IMG/VR virus record: IMGVR_UViG_3300009027_000018
Coordinates: 1 to 31,613 of that record
Source: a virus
Reading direction: 5' to 3' (one strand)
Length of the DNA stretch: 31,613 nt
Shown: in pieces, positions 1-5,841 of the stretch
How positions within the stretch are numbered: the stretch's first letter is position 1
How the letters are laid out: each line of letters opens with the position of its first letter
Program-made: the position numbers and the translations under genes
Notes under the pieces: generated by a model
Told to the model about the DNA's origin: nothing
Database searches by the model: none
The model's input: the letters and a program-made list of their open reading frames with translations, nothing else

Positions 1-90
1 ATCTGGCTCTTGGCGACGGTTGCTGGCAAATTGTGCGGTCACGGACACTAGGGAGTTGCACCCTACAAGCATTTCCGATTGCTGGGCCAT
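1..90 (-). CDS. Hypothetical protein, N-terminal part (cut by window edge)
   Basis: An open frame of 30 codons starts at the ATG at 88-90 and runs off the left end without a stop (MAQQSEMLVGCNSLVSV...). An AAGG stretch lies a few bases upstream as a possible ribosome binding site. A strong minus-strand promoter at 159-186 points at it, leaving a leader of about 60 nt. No family is recognised. Being partial and short, it rests mainly on the promoter and the open frame. Confidence 0.5.
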   Translation of the reverse strand, partial: MAQQSEMLVGCNSLVSVTAQFASNRRQEPD

Positions 91-158
91 AGTACCTTAT
101 GGCTACTTGCAGTCTCAGGTACGAATGCTTGGAAACTGACTTCGTGCCGTGTGTTTCA

Positions 159-186
159 AGTATACATTATGTATCGGCGTTGTCAA
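159..186 (-). promoter_or_regulatory. Sigma-70-type promoter (class with CGATA in the spacer)
   Basis: Read on the minus strand: TTGACA, a 16-bp spacer, TATACT. The spacer contains CGATA, as in the promoters at 1443, 1943, 3602, 4537 (CGAT) and 9159. It drives the gene running off the left edge. Confidence 0.7.
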
Positions 187-250
187 GGGGTAATCTTGAA
201 AAAATTTTGCGGTGAATACGACCCTATTCCCAGCACAGAATGCGGTGAAT

Positions 251-313
251 CCCCCCATTGGTGGGGTCCGGCCGGCCTGGCCGAACGTAAGTCCTTATAT
301 ACCAACGACTTAC
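251..313. repeat. Intergenic 63-bp element, copy 1
   Basis: Parts in + order: a CCCC/GGGG hairpin (253-266), an exact GGCCGGCC at 270-277, then a dyad with arms GTAAGTC (287-293) and GACTTAC (307-313), a perfect inverted repeat offset by 20 bp. The right arm supplies the TAA stop of the gene at 310-534. No T-run follows the GC hairpin on either strand, so it is not a textbook terminator. Confidence 0.85.
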
Positions 314-534
314 ACCCAGCCCTCAGCCTCCATCACTTCAACAGATGGAATAACCATAGTATCTCCATCAGCACTAATATATCCACGAAAGCCACGCTCG
401 TCAATATAAAAATACTCGTCCAGGGTATCGTTTTCATTACACTCCCACAATACTGTTCTACAAGCATCGAACACGCTTTGACTAGTTGAGTATATCAGTT
501 GTAGACTGCCAGATTGAATATAGTATTTAGCCAT
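310..534 (-). CDS. Small acidic hypothetical phage protein (74 aa)
   Basis: Last gene of the 1415-to-310 unit. Two in-frame ATGs are possible, at 540 and 534. GGAGG lies only 3 nt before the first and 9 nt before the second, so the start at 534 (MAKYYIQSGSLQ...) is preferred. The start overlaps the TAA stop of the zinc-ribbon gene, suggesting coupled translation. The protein is acidic, with aromatic segments (DEYFYIDERGFRGYI), no clear membrane span and no recognised domain. Its stop codon lies inside the dyad of element copy 1. Function unknown. Confidence 0.75.
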   Translation of the reverse strand: MAKYYIQSGSLQLIYSTSQSVFDACRTVLWECNENDTLDEYFYIDERGFRGYISADGDTMVIPSVEVMEAEGWV

Positions 535-697
535 CGACATTCACCTCCGTCCAGCCGTATAACATATCCCGGTCACACTCAACACACACTGGTGTACCAT
601 TCTGTTCATACCAATCGGGCGTGATGCCAACTTTGTCATGACAATCTTCACACTCCCAGTATGATATAACATTCTCGTCTTTGACTACTTTGAACAT
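527..697 (-). CDS. Small zinc-ribbon-like protein (56 aa)
   Basis: The ATG at 695-697 is preceded by GAGGAG at good spacing. The frame extends further upstream, but that would run into the preceding gene and lacks a ribosome binding site. Two CxxC pairs (CEDC at 16-19 and CVEC at 38-41) suggest a single bound zinc, as in many small phage zinc-ribbon proteins. It follows the 708-1415 gene by about 10 nt and overlaps the next gene at its 3' end. Role unknown; metal binding is an inference from the Cys spacing. Confidence 0.8.
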   Translation of the reverse strand: MFKVVKDENVISYWECEDCHDKVGITPDWYEQNGTPVCVECDRDMLYGWTEVNVDG

Positions 698-707
698 AGT
701 AAACTCC

Positions 708-1415
708 TCAGTGTGATGGAAACAGTACGTTACCCAGGCCCTTGACGCACAAATTGCAGGCGACACTATTCTTGGTTGGGGTGCAGGTCACAACACCACG
801 ACCACGACGAATCTCAGGGCAGGTGACATACTTCTCGTTGTCGATGACAACCAACTTGGGCAGACTGTCACGCCACTGTTGAGCCTTGACTTTGCCACGC
901 GGACGCTTGGTGGCAATCTTCTGGTCACTGTCACACCATGCGAATAGTTTGAAACCGACCGCTTTGGCATCGAGAACGTCCTGAGCGTTGTGAACACTAG
1001 CATAGACGGCCATATACTTGTCCAGACTAACCAACCGACTATCGTAGATATGAGTGTAGAACCACATATCGGGCAGACTACCGCCATCGGCAAGAATACT
1101 CTCACACGCCCAGACTACGTTATCGACATAATCAGTGTCGAGTTTACCATCGAGGAACCAGTCACCACGCTCATGCCAGCGGATAGACTTGCCTTTACGT
1201 TCTGCGTCAATAATCATCGAGCGAATACGCCCGCGTTCCGTGATGACATTTTGCATACCAGCAGGACGCACACCGGGGTATATCTTCTCAGTTTGCTCGG
1301 CATAGCAGCCGTTGCCAAGGAACGCACAAGTAGGCGGGCAAGTATCGCCAACGGGGCGACTCACGACGATGCAGTTTTCCTTGCCTAGTTTATCGTTGCC
1401 GTTTGCTGTTTTCAT
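708..1415 (-). CDS. Cys-rich phage protein, resembling GP88/Gp37-type families
   Basis: First and largest gene of its unit (235 aa), starting at an ATG preceded by GGAGAA in a leader containing CCACGGAGAA, which recurs before other genes here. Near residues 23-40 it has GDTCPPTCAFLGNGCYAE; later CPEIRRGRG and a C-terminal CNLC. The CPPTC...CYAE signature with a C-terminal Cys cluster resembles phage proteins I know as GP88, Gp37/Gp68 or DUF7227-like. The exact family cannot be settled without a search. The Cys groups may bind metal or an iron-sulfur cluster, but no activity can be assigned. Confidence 0.85.
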   Translation of the reverse strand: MKTANGNDKLGKENCIVVSRPVGDTCPPTCAFLGNGCYAEQTEKIYPGVRPAGMQNVITERGRIRSMIIDAERKGKSIRWHERGDWFLDGKLDTDYVDNVVWACESILADGGSLPDMWFYTHIYDSRLVSLDKYMAVYASVHNAQDVLDAKAVGFKLFAWCDSDQKIATKRPRGKVKAQQWRDSLPKLVVIDNEKYVTCPEIRRGRGVVTCTPTKNSVACNLCVKGLGNVLFPSH

Positions 1416-1442
1416 GATATTGTTCTCCGTGGTTGTCTCTCC

Positions 1443-1470
1443 AGTATATCATATTATCGTCAGTCGTCAA
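1443..1470 (-). promoter_or_regulatory. Sigma-70-type promoter for the 1415-to-310 unit
   Basis: Minus strand: TTGACG, 16-bp spacer containing CGATA, TATACT. The leader to the ATG at 1415 is about 20 nt and includes GGAGAA. Confidence 0.75.
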
Positions 1471-1501
1471 GTAAAAAATCCAAAAAAAATAAAAATAATT
1501 T

Positions 1502-1518
1502 TTGGCACAGTATTTGCT
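1502..1518 (+). promoter_or_regulatory. Candidate sigma-54 (RpoN) promoter, + strand
   Basis: TTGGCACAGTATTTGCT has GG and GC exactly 10 bp apart and matches the RpoN consensus TTGGCAC(G)-N4-TTGCT at all but one position. Expected start is near 1529, just before element copy 2, so a transcript would carry the element and run antisense to the small minus-strand genes to its right. No + strand gene is seen downstream. Confidence 0.6.
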
Positions 1519-1531
1519 ATTGACCCTTATA

Positions 1532-1594
1532 CCCCCCAGAATGGTGGCCCGGCCCGCCTGTTAGAATGTAAGTCCTTTAGATACAACAACTTAC
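1532..1594. repeat. Intergenic 63-bp element, copy 2
   Basis: C6 run with a weak GG partner (1532-1547), a GGCCCGGCCC core in place of GGCCGGCC, and dyad arms GTAAGTC (1568-1574) and AACTTAC (1588-1594), again 20 bp apart. The dyad overlaps the 3' end of the 40-aa membrane ORF at 1577-1699. Confidence 0.75.
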
Positions 1595-1699
1595 AATTAG
1601 GGCAATCATATTTAAAACAAACCACATAAACATACAAACATTATCCATAGCACTTCTTTCTGTATAAAGGGTTAGAATACATACACCTAGACCCCTCAT
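1577..1699 (-). CDS. Putative small membrane protein (40 aa)
   Basis: An ATG at 1697-1699 opens a 40-codon frame starting MRGLGVCILT and ending in a hydrophobic, Cys-containing segment (about residues 21-40, VCMFMWFVLNMIALIVSCCI) that could span a membrane. The last codons and the TAA stop lie inside the dyad of element copy 2. It follows the 1738-1935 gene by 38 nt. No strong ribosome binding site is visible. Two other short operon-end frames with a membrane span (4936-5058, 6331-6420) make it more believable. Function unknown. Confidence 0.45.
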   Translation of the reverse strand: MRGLGVCILTLYTERSAMDNVCMFMWFVLNMIALIVSCCI

Positions 1700-1737
1700 T
1701 TTCGCTGACTATATCCAATTTAGCCAAACCTAAAGGT

Positions 1738-1935
1738 TTAGGTGTGACTATAAGATATTACCTTACCCTCTGGAACTAGTCCCACAAGATAAAGTTTTTC
1801 TAGCATTATGTTTTTTCCAAAATTACTTTCTGCTATCTTATGAGCAGTCCATTCACTTTGATGCTTGACATATCCCAGAGTGTGATGGTTTTGAATCACG
1901 GCCCAGGTGTATTCCAGAGGCTTGTTTGTATTCAT
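1738..1935 (-). CDS. Hypothetical protein (65 aa), possibly from a leaderless mRNA
   Basis: The most likely start is the ATG at 1933-1935 (MNTNKPLEYTWAVIQNHHTL...). Longer versions would have to start upstream of the promoter itself. The -10 box TATAAT ends 7 nt before the ATG, so the mRNA would begin at or next to the start codon and no ribosome binding site would be transcribed. The protein has a mixed composition with no recognised domain. Function unknown. Confidence 0.7.
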   Translation of the reverse strand: MNTNKPLEYTWAVIQNHHTLGYVKHQSEWTAHKIAESNFGKNIMLEKLYLVGLVPEGKVISYSHT

Positions 1936-1942
1936 GTTTCGC

Positions 1943-1970
1943 ATTATACCATATATCGGCATGGTGTCAA
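1943..1970 (-). promoter_or_regulatory. Sigma-70-type promoter abutting the 1935 start codon
   Basis: Minus strand: TTGACA, 16-bp spacer containing CGATA, TATAAT, a near-perfect consensus. The predicted start is about position 1936, effectively the A of the ATG. Confidence 0.75.
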
Positions 1971-1997
1971 TAGAAAATCCAGAAAAAATGCCAACCA

Positions 1998-2057
1998 CCC
2001 ATTAGAGGGACCCGGCCGGCCGAGCCGCACCTAAGTCCTTGGCTAGCAAAGACTTAG
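1998..2057. repeat. Intergenic element, copy 3 (60 bp)
   Basis: CCC/GGG hairpin (1998-2009), exact GGCCGGCC at 2014-2021, and a perfect dyad CTAAGTC (2031-2037)/GACTTAG (2051-2057). The first base of the left arm and last base of the right arm are C/G here but G/C in copy 1, a compensatory change that preserves symmetry. It follows the gene ending at 2090. Confidence 0.85.
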
Positions 2058-2089
2058 GGCGGTTCACGGCACACACCACGGAAAGAGAG

Positions 2090-2473
2090 TTATGCTACCA
2101 CACTGCCAAACAATGGCTTGCGGCAATTCTTGACACGCTCACAGTAGAACTGTCGGATATTACCGTCTACAGTCTTGCAAGTTACAAGGTGATTGGTGCG
2201 TTGGAACACCGGATCGTTGCGACGATAGTTACTTCTAGCGTTCATGCTAGCAATAGTTTTATCATCAAGACGGATGGGACTTTCAATAACCCTTGCGAGA
2301 ACACGCTTAGGGTCGCCATGCAGTGGCTGCATATACTCGAAGTTATAAACTTCACCAGTCTTTGCGTTGCACAGTTCAGCACGACTACCGCCATAGACGG
2401 CATAGACACCGAACATCACAAGAGCAATAGCACCAACCCCAACAATACCAGCCATCATCATTACGTTTTCCAT
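2090..2473 (-). CDS. Single-span membrane protein (127 aa), unknown function
   Basis: The ATG is preceded by AGGAG. Residues about 7-27 (MAGIVGVGAIALVMFGVYAV) form a strong N-terminal membrane segment or signal anchor, followed by a mostly polar, basic domain with Cys at about 35, 99, 110 and 117. It is transcribed alone from the promoter at 2513-2541 and ends just before element copy 3. The topology suggests a small periplasmic or cytoplasmic domain tethered to the inner membrane. No family recognised. Confidence 0.85.
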   Translation of the reverse strand: MENVMMMAGIVGVGAIALVMFGVYAVYGGSRAELCNAKTGEVYNFEYMQPLHGDPKRVLARVIESPIRLDDKTIASMNARSNYRRNDPVFQRTNHLVTCKTVDGNIRQFYCERVKNCRKPLFGSVVA

Positions 2474-2512
2474 TGTAAAAAACTCCTAAAGTGTGAAACC
2501 AAACCTAAAACC

Positions 2513-2541
2513 ATTCTACCATAAGGGAAGACACATGTCAA
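2513..2541 (-). promoter_or_regulatory. Sigma-70-type promoter for the 2473 gene
   Basis: Minus strand: TTGACA, 17-bp spacer, TAGAAT. The -35 box contains the TGA stop codon (2538-2540) of the upstream gene. The same stop/-35 fusion occurs at 8498. Confidence 0.75.
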
Positions 2542-2840
2542 CCCCCAACTAGCATATTATCCTCAAACGGCGTACCGTCAGCAAGGAACCACTCAAAATT
2601 CTTTTGGAAAATCTTGACTGGGCTATACTTGTTGATTCGTTGCTTGGTGGTGCTTGTTCGCCACCCACCGCTATTGAGTTGAACCATACCATTCTGGTAA
2701 AATCGCACAACCTTGGTTCCGTGCAGTTCAACAGAAACGCTACCGTCACGCTCAATATAGGCGTATGTATTGTTTCCAATCTTACGCTGTCCACGGTTAC
2801 GCTCACCAAGAACCATCTGTGTTGCTTCAACGTGTGTCAT
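2538..2840 (-). CDS. Conserved-looking small phage protein (100 aa)
   Basis: The ATG has GGAGAC upstream and the gene is the only one of its unit. The central motif KIGNNTYAYIERDGSVSVEL with LHGTKVVRFYQNG and WRTSTTKQRIN reads like a compact beta-rich domain that I have seen in hypothetical phage proteins, without a known function. It ends Gly-Gly with its TGA inside the -35 box of the next promoter. Soluble; no signal peptide. Confidence 0.85.
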   Translation of the reverse strand: MTHVEATQMVLGERNRGQRKIGNNTYAYIERDGSVSVELHGTKVVRFYQNGMVQLNSGGWRTSTTKQRINKYSPVKIFQKNFEWFLADGTPFEDNMLVGG

Positions 2841-2883
2841 CTTTTGTCTCCGTGTGGTTGCTTTCCCTACTAACTATATCGAC

Positions 2884-2912
2884 ATTCTACCATCCAAACT
2901 TTAGCCTGTCAA
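2884..2912 (-). promoter_or_regulatory. Sigma-70-type promoter (class with GTCGATATA after the -10)
   Basis: Minus strand: TTGACA, 17-bp spacer, TAGAAT, followed directly by GTCGATATA. The promoters at 7528 and 8689 share this layout, and 6176 nearly so. It drives the 2840 gene. Confidence 0.8.
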
Positions 2913-2937
2913 GCAAAAAAAGAAAAAAATTTTGCCA

Positions 2938-3001
2938 CCCCCTCAATAGTGGGGCCCGGCCGGCCTGCTTGTTCGTAACTCCTTTATTCCCAACCATTTA
3001 T
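2938..3001. repeat. Intergenic 64-bp element, copy 4 (degenerate dyad)
   Basis: CCCC/GGGG hairpin, exact GGCCGGCC at 2958-2965, and decayed arms GTAACTC (2975-2981) and CATTTAT (2995-3001) that keep the 20-bp offset. The 3' end and stop of the nuclease-like gene lie inside the dyad, which may explain its drift. Confidence 0.7.
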
Positions 3002-3568
3002 AGCCCATAGAAAATTCTCCTTAGTTAGATTCCTAAAGATTTCGATACCGTGTTCATTACGATTCTTTCCATGCTTACTATAAGAAATACTATAGCCCGG
3101 CTTTTTGCCTGTCTCAATATATGTATAGTGCTTTGATGCCCAATCACAAAGTTTGCTTGTATTACCAACCCTAGCCTGTATACCGTCTGGCCGAATAAAC
3201 ACAATCACCGTCACATCACTTTTGTGTGGCTGAATACCCTGAAAAGCATAATCCTTGCCCTTAGTCTTAGGACGAGAACCCTTGCATTCTACACTGATAA
3301 TCTCATCATCCATTTTGATCTGAACATAAATATCACCAGTTTCCCTACTATTACCAATAGCAGCCTCAAACCCTGCATCAATCAACCATTCATAAATAAT
3401 CCATTCAACCTTACGCCCACCCTCTGAACTTCCGGTACGCATCATATCAATAGACTCTGGACTTGTAAAACCGTCAAGCCTATCGGCATACTCTGCATCA
3501 AAGTTAGCCTTAGCCCTCTGAAAGATACGCTGGTTGATAAAGCCTTCGTTTTGCGTGGCGGTCAGCAT
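2984..3568 (-). CDS. Putative PD-(D/E)XK-type nuclease (194 aa)
   Basis: Start set at the ATG at 3566-3568, preceded by TTTTGGAG; a TTG at 3580 in the same frame lacks a ribosome binding site. The central segment RETGDIYVQIKMDDEIISVE followed by CKGSRP has the acidic-residue, strand, ExK pattern of the restriction-endonuclease-like fold (D of GD, then VECKG). The upstream GGRKVEWIIYEWLIDAG helix fits this fold. No specific family is recognised. It could be a restriction- or recombination-type nuclease, or a resolvase. It is transcribed alone and its end overlaps element copy 4. Confidence 0.75.
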   Translation of the reverse strand: MLTATQNEGFINQRIFQRAKANFDAEYADRLDGFTSPESIDMMRTGSSEGGRKVEWIIYEWLIDAGFEAAIGNSRETGDIYVQIKMDDEIISVECKGSRPKTKGKDYAFQGIQPHKSDVTVIVFIRPDGIQARVGNTSKLCDWASKHYTYIETGKKPGYSISYSKHGKNRNEHGIEIFRNLTKENFLWAINGWE

Positions 3569-3601
3569 GATTTTCTCCAAAAGTGGTGAGTTGTTTGTAC
3601 C

Positions 3602-3630
3602 AGTATAATAATATTATCGGTATTTGTCAA
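3602..3630 (-). promoter_or_regulatory. Sigma-70-type promoter for the nuclease-like gene
   Basis: Minus strand: TTGACA, 17-bp spacer with CGATA, TATACT. The leader before the ATG at 3568 is about 30 nt. Confidence 0.75.
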
Positions 3631-3649
3631 CTGTTTTTTGAGAAAAAAT

Positions 3650-3712
3650 CTAAGTCATTGAAAAATATAGACTTAGGCACGATTCGTGCGGCCGGGCCCC
3701 CCGATTAGGGGG
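3650..3712. repeat. Intergenic 63-bp element, copy 5 (inverted orientation)
   Basis: Same parts in reverse order: perfect dyad CTAAGTC (3650-3656)/GACTTAG (3670-3676), then a hairpin GCACG-ATT-CGTGC, a GGCCGGGC core and a C6/G5 hairpin (3697-3712). Overall length equals that of the forward copies, indicating a discrete invertible unit. Confidence 0.85.
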
Positions 3713-3732
3713 AGAACCCGGCAACTGTAGCA

Positions 3733-3939
3733 TTACTTTCGATCAACCCTATCACTATCGTAAGGATAATTCCAGCCGTAAATGCTAGACTCATAATGTA
3801 TATAGTCTTTTTCTGTCGCTCCGTCATCTTCTCGCTCATATTCGCTCTCCTTAGCGTTTAGAGTTTGATTCAAGTACCAGCACAACAGTGTACCAGCAGC
3901 ATATCCTATCGCCAAACTAGCAGGGTCTAGTTGAATCAT
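3733..3939 (-). CDS. Small membrane-anchored acidic protein (68 aa)
   Basis: Last recognised gene of a four-gene unit. Its ATG overlaps the previous stop (TAATG) and is preceded by GAGGAGG. Residues 8-25 (SLAIGYAAGTLLCWYLNQ) look like one membrane span; the rest is highly charged (ESEYEREDDGATEKDY). Function unknown. Confidence 0.75.
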   Translation of the reverse strand: MIQLDPASLAIGYAAGTLLCWYLNQTLNAKESEYEREDDGATEKDYIHYESSIYGWNYPYDSDRVDRK

Positions 3940-4130
3940 TATAGTACCTCCTCATAACTAAAACTATCAACCTCACCCACAATATTTTCCAATGCTCCAG
4001 ATATTGCAACAAGGTTCTCTTGTCGATCAACCGCTTCGCTCAGGTCAATATCATCTACAAACACTGTGCAGTTGAAATATTTGACATCTGTGTTTACCGT
4101 TGTTATATCATAGCAGTTATATTGTCTCAT
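3939..4130 (-). CDS. Hypothetical protein (63 aa)
   Basis: Start and stop are both shared with neighbours (TGATG upstream, TAATG downstream), the signature of translational coupling in a phage early operon. The sequence is acidic (VDDIDLSEAVDRQENL) with no recognised motif. The evidence for a real gene is the overlap pattern and GAGAGG upstream of the ATG. Confidence 0.7.
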   Translation of the reverse strand: MRQYNCYDITTVNTDVKYFNCTVFVDDIDLSEAVDRQENLVAISGALENIVGEVDSFSYEEVL

Positions 4131-4345
4131 CAGTCATCCTCTCCATAGTAACCATAGTCCTCATCGGTTCCGAATCCTGCATCACGCATGGCCGAATCAA
4201 AATCCCCATCCATGCCATCATTGTAATAATCATCCTCGTGGTAATCGTACACTCCTTCCATCATCTCGTCACAATAACCTTCAACGTCAACAAGTCCGTC
4301 AATTTCATCATAGTCCGAATTGTAAATATTCTTTCCGGGTGTCAT
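4130..4345 (-). CDS. Extremely acidic Asp/Tyr-rich protein (71 aa)
   Basis: About one third of residues are Asp or Glu, with many Tyr and Gly (e.g. DYHEDDYYNDGMDGDFD and DEDYGYYGEDD). TGATG overlaps on both sides and AGGAGG before the ATG support translation. Such composition is typical of DNA-mimic or nucleic-acid-mimicking inhibitors, but also of merely low-complexity phage proteins. No assignment is justified beyond strong acidity. Confidence 0.75.
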   Translation of the reverse strand: MTPGKNIYNSDYDEIDGLVDVEGYCDEMMEGVYDYHEDDYYNDGMDGDFDSAMRDAGFGTDEDYGYYGEDD

Positions 4346-4500
4346 CAGTAAGCCTCCTCAGTGTTCCAAACTTCATCAAACAAGTCTACTCCGACTACAT
4401 CCATCCAGTCAAGAGGGTGTGAGCCAATATCTTCGCAAGGTTCAACGATTCCTTCAGCCTCAAGAGCAGCAATCAGTAGCGTGGCGTTAATATCGTCCAT
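4345..4500 (-). CDS. Hypothetical acidic protein (51 aa), first gene of its unit
   Basis: The start is placed at the ATG at 4498-4500 (MDDINATLLIAALEAEG...), which follows GGAGAA at proper spacing. A longer version starting at 4530 would begin at the predicted transcription start and has no transcribed binding site. The leader CAACCACGGAGAA is shared with the 1415 gene. Helical, acidic, unknown function. The stop overlaps the next ATG (TGATG). Confidence 0.7.
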   Translation of the reverse strand: MDDINATLLIAALEAEGIVEPCEDIGSHPLDWMDVVGVDLFDEVWNTEEAY

Positions 4501-4536
4501 TCTTGATTCTCCGTGGTTGTTGCGTGTCATGCTCGA

Positions 4537-4564
4537 ATTATACTCCTTAGATCGTCCAAGTCAA
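4537..4564 (-). promoter_or_regulatory. Sigma-70-type promoter for the 4500-to-3733 operon
   Basis: Minus strand: TTGACT, 16-bp spacer with CGAT, TATAAT. The start site is predicted near 4530. Confidence 0.7.
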
Positions 4565-4567
4565 CCC

Positions 4568-4729
4568 CTAATCTTGAGTTTTTTCTAAAATTGTGTCCAG
4601 ATAAATTTCGTTCTGCGTAAGCACATAGCCATACTCACATTGGGGGGTATAAACCCCAAAATAAACCTTGCCGTTATCGTATCCTTCAAAACCAACGAAC
4701 ATTCCAAAAATCGTGTAGAGCGTCATCAT
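4568..4729 (-). CDS. Hypothetical protein (53 aa)
   Basis: A short frame beginning MMTLYTIFGMFVGFEGYDNG, with GGAG 8 nt before the ATG inside the CCACGGAGAA leader used by neighbouring genes. It ends TAG just before the -35 box of the next promoter (TAGGGGTTGACT). Aromatic and Gly-rich, soluble, no family recognised. The second ATG (4726) is an equally possible start. Confidence 0.7.
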   Translation of the reverse strand: MMTLYTIFGMFVGFEGYDNGKVYFGVYTPQCEYGYVLTQNEIYLDTILEKTQD

Positions 4730-4775
4730 CTTTCATTCTCCGTGGGTTATTCTTGCCAATACTTTATATATCGAC

Positions 4776-4804
4776 AATCCACCCCAGATACTTTACAGAA
4801 AAAC
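4776..4804 (-). promoter_or_regulatory. Possible degenerate promoter for the 4729 gene
   Basis: By alignment with the 2884-type promoters, TAAAGTATCTGGGGTGGATT is followed by GTCGATATA, so the class signature is kept. The -10 would be TGGATT and no good -35 is visible. It may need an activator or be inactive. Confidence 0.25.
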
Positions 4805-4838
4805 AAAAATTTTTGCTGACTTTCGCTGGCTTTACCAT

Positions 4839-4862
4839 CTAAGCCTTAGCCTGACGGCTTAG
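4839..4862. repeat. Extra inverted repeat CTAAGCC/GGCTTAG next to element copy 6
   Basis: Arms CTAAGCC (4839-4845) and GGCTTAG (4856-4862) form a perfect 7-bp dyad with a 10-nt centre. It resembles the CTAAGTC/GACTTAG arms of copies 3 and 5 with one base changed symmetrically, but the arm offset is 17 bp rather than 20. Confidence 0.6.
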
Positions 4863-4880
4863 GTAATACAAGGTAGTCAA

Positions 4881-4943
4881 CCCCCCAACCGAGGGGCCCG
4901 GCCGCCCTCGCCGCTCGTAAGTCCTTTATTTTCAACTACTTAC
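4881..4943. repeat. Intergenic 63-bp element, copy 6
   Basis: C6/GGGG hairpin (4881-4896), GGCCGCCC core, arms GTAAGTC (4917-4923) and TACTTAC (4937-4943). The dyad encodes the last residues and TAG stop of the 40-aa membrane ORF. Confidence 0.8.
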
Positions 4944-5058
4944 GTTTACCACTGAACACTAGCCTAGCAAACATTACCATAAAAACAATATGATAACATA
5001 CGGCCAGTATCCAACCATATTCATCAAGCCAAGGCCCCTCATCAATCAACGGTCTCAT
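4936..5058 (-). CDS. Putative small membrane protein (40 aa)
   Basis: The ATG at 5056-5058 follows GAGG at good spacing, inside the end of the preceding 44-aa gene. The peptide starts MRPLIDEGPWLDEYG, has a hydrophobic stretch at about 15-35 (including WILAVCYHIVFMVMF) and ends in basic SGKRK. Acidic N-terminus, one span and basic C-terminus make a convincing mini-membrane protein. The KRK-stop part lies in the dyad of element copy 6. A 22-codon hydrophobic frame (4974-5042) overlaps it and is the less likely reading. Confidence 0.5.
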   Translation of the reverse strand: MRPLIDEGPWLDEYGWILAVCYHIVFMVMFARLVFSGKRK

Positions 5059-5176
5059 ACTCATCCTCATCAACTACATACCAATCCCAACCCTCATCAT
5101 CTATACCATACCATGCTTCTAGTTCATCCCAAGCATCATGGTATCCATCCTCATACCCTTCATCATACTCAGTCAT
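5042..5176 (-). CDS. Very acidic Trp/Tyr-rich mini-protein (44 aa)
   Basis: The ATG overlaps the stop of the upstream gene by 8 bp (ATGACTGA). The peptide MTEYDEGYEDGYHDAWDELE continues with further Trp, Asp and Glu residues. It resembles the acidic small proteins of the 4130-4345 type. The coupled overlap and codon structure argue for a real gene. Function unknown. Confidence 0.6.
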   Translation of the reverse strand: MTEYDEGYEDGYHDAWDELEAWYGIDDEGWDWYVVDEDEYETVD

Positions 5177-5405
5177 TCACAACCTCTCTTGTAAAACATG
5201 CGTCGTCAACTTCGTATCGATCAATACCAGTATCATTCCATGCTACATGGTCAGGAGTTTCAATTGAACCCAACTCCCGCATAGTTTCAATAAACTCGCT
5301 ATAACTAGCACAATCGCTAGCGATATTATAGAGTCCTTGGTCGTTTTTGATCCAGAGGACAACATTCCATGTTGCGTAATTACTGTAACCGTTGTAGCCA
5401 CTCAT
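5169..5405 (-). CDS. YNG-NYATWNV-type conserved phage protein (78 aa)
   Basis: The N-terminus SGYNGYSNYATWNVVLWIKN with NDQGLY matches a widespread small phage family (NGW-x-Y-x-TWNVxLWL), which I believe is catalogued as DUF7249; the name is from memory. Start taken at the second ATG, spaced correctly from GGAGAATGAAA; the first ATG (5411) abuts the binding site. The upstream stop TGA overlaps the site. Function not known for the family. Confidence 0.85.
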   Translation of the reverse strand: MSGYNGYSNYATWNVVLWIKNDQGLYNIASDCASYSEFIETMRELGSIETPDHVAWNDTGIDRYEVDDACFTREVVND

Positions 5406-5407
5406 TT

Positions 5408-5668
5408 TCATTCTCCGTAGGCTGATTCGATCTTCTCACCACTATCACAGCAATAGAGGTTTTCATCTTCCCAGTTTACTTCACAGGCAACCGCCTGCCA
5501 ACCGTCAGTTCGTTTGTGCTTCACAGAATGCAAAACCAAACGGAAGTTTTCTTGTACAGCGTCGAAACTCATGGCCTCGCCGTCGTTCATTACAAAATAC
5601 TTCGGGTATCCTCCGGGCCAAGCGTATCGGCCTGAGCGAACATAGTTTTTCAATTCTTGCGTTGTCAT
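5408..5668 (-). CDS. Conserved small phage protein, SGRYAWPGGYP motif (86 aa)
   Basis: The N-terminus MTTQELKNYVRSGRYAWPGG followed by YPKYFVMNDGEAMSFDAV is characteristic of a small protein found in many phage early regions. It also has a Cys pair near the C-terminus (LYCCDSGEKIESAYGE). AGGGGG precedes the ATG. The function is unknown; the Cys pair and short length suggest a small adaptor or inhibitor, but that is speculation. Confidence 0.85.
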   Translation of the reverse strand: MTTQELKNYVRSGRYAWPGGYPKYFVMNDGEAMSFDAVQENFRLVLHSVKHKRTDGWQAVACEVNWEDENLYCCDSGEKIESAYGE

Positions 5669-5680
5669 ATTACAATCCCC

Positions 5681-5830
5681 CTAAACATAGTACCAAACCG
5701 CAAAACCGGCATCAATCAACCATTGCCACTCTGTCGTGACAGGGAAACAAGTTCCATTACTAATCACTCGCTCGTCACCACTGAGCGGATCACGAATCCG
5801 AATTTCATAAATAGTCTGTATACAAGCCAT
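5681..5830 (-). CDS. Hypothetical protein (49 aa)
   Basis: The ATG is preceded by GGAGAG and the gene fits tightly between its neighbours (12 nt and 11 nt). The peptide begins MACIQTIYEIRIRDPLSGDE and ends WLIDAGFAVWYYV. Likely a short beta-rich soluble protein. No family recognised. Confidence 0.7.
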   Translation of the reverse strand: MACIQTIYEIRIRDPLSGDERVISNGTCFPVTTEWQWLIDAGFAVWYYV

Positions 5831-5841
5831 TTCAATCTCTC

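Noticed and set aside
12-23. Possible sigma-54 site near the left edge (TTGGCGACGGTTGCT)
   Set aside because: GG and GC are 8 bp apart rather than 10, and the stretch is coding on the minus strand.
1-160. Possible tRNA on the minus strand (TAGGG-TGCAACT-CCCTA resembles a T arm)
   Set aside because: The anticodon and acceptor arms cannot be formed with standard lengths, and the same stretch is an open coding frame behind a promoter.
251-313. GTAAGT motifs as eukaryote-like splice donor sites or group I intron ends
   Set aside because: They are arms of a symmetric dyad lying between bacterial-type genes; no split genes are seen.
3650-3733. A 27-codon minus-strand frame with a TAATG overlap to the 3733-3939 gene, ending in the dyad of element copy 5
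   Set aside because: It runs through the whole repeat, has Pro/Arg/Gly-rich composition dictated by the GC hairpin, and no homologue-like features. Coupling is possible but the frame is best explained by the repeat.
4974-5042. A 22-codon hydrophobic frame beginning MRGLGLMNMVGYW
   Set aside because: It overlaps the 4936-5058 frame, which has a better-placed GAGG site, acidic-hydrophobic-basic architecture and a stop in the element. Only one of the two is likely translated.
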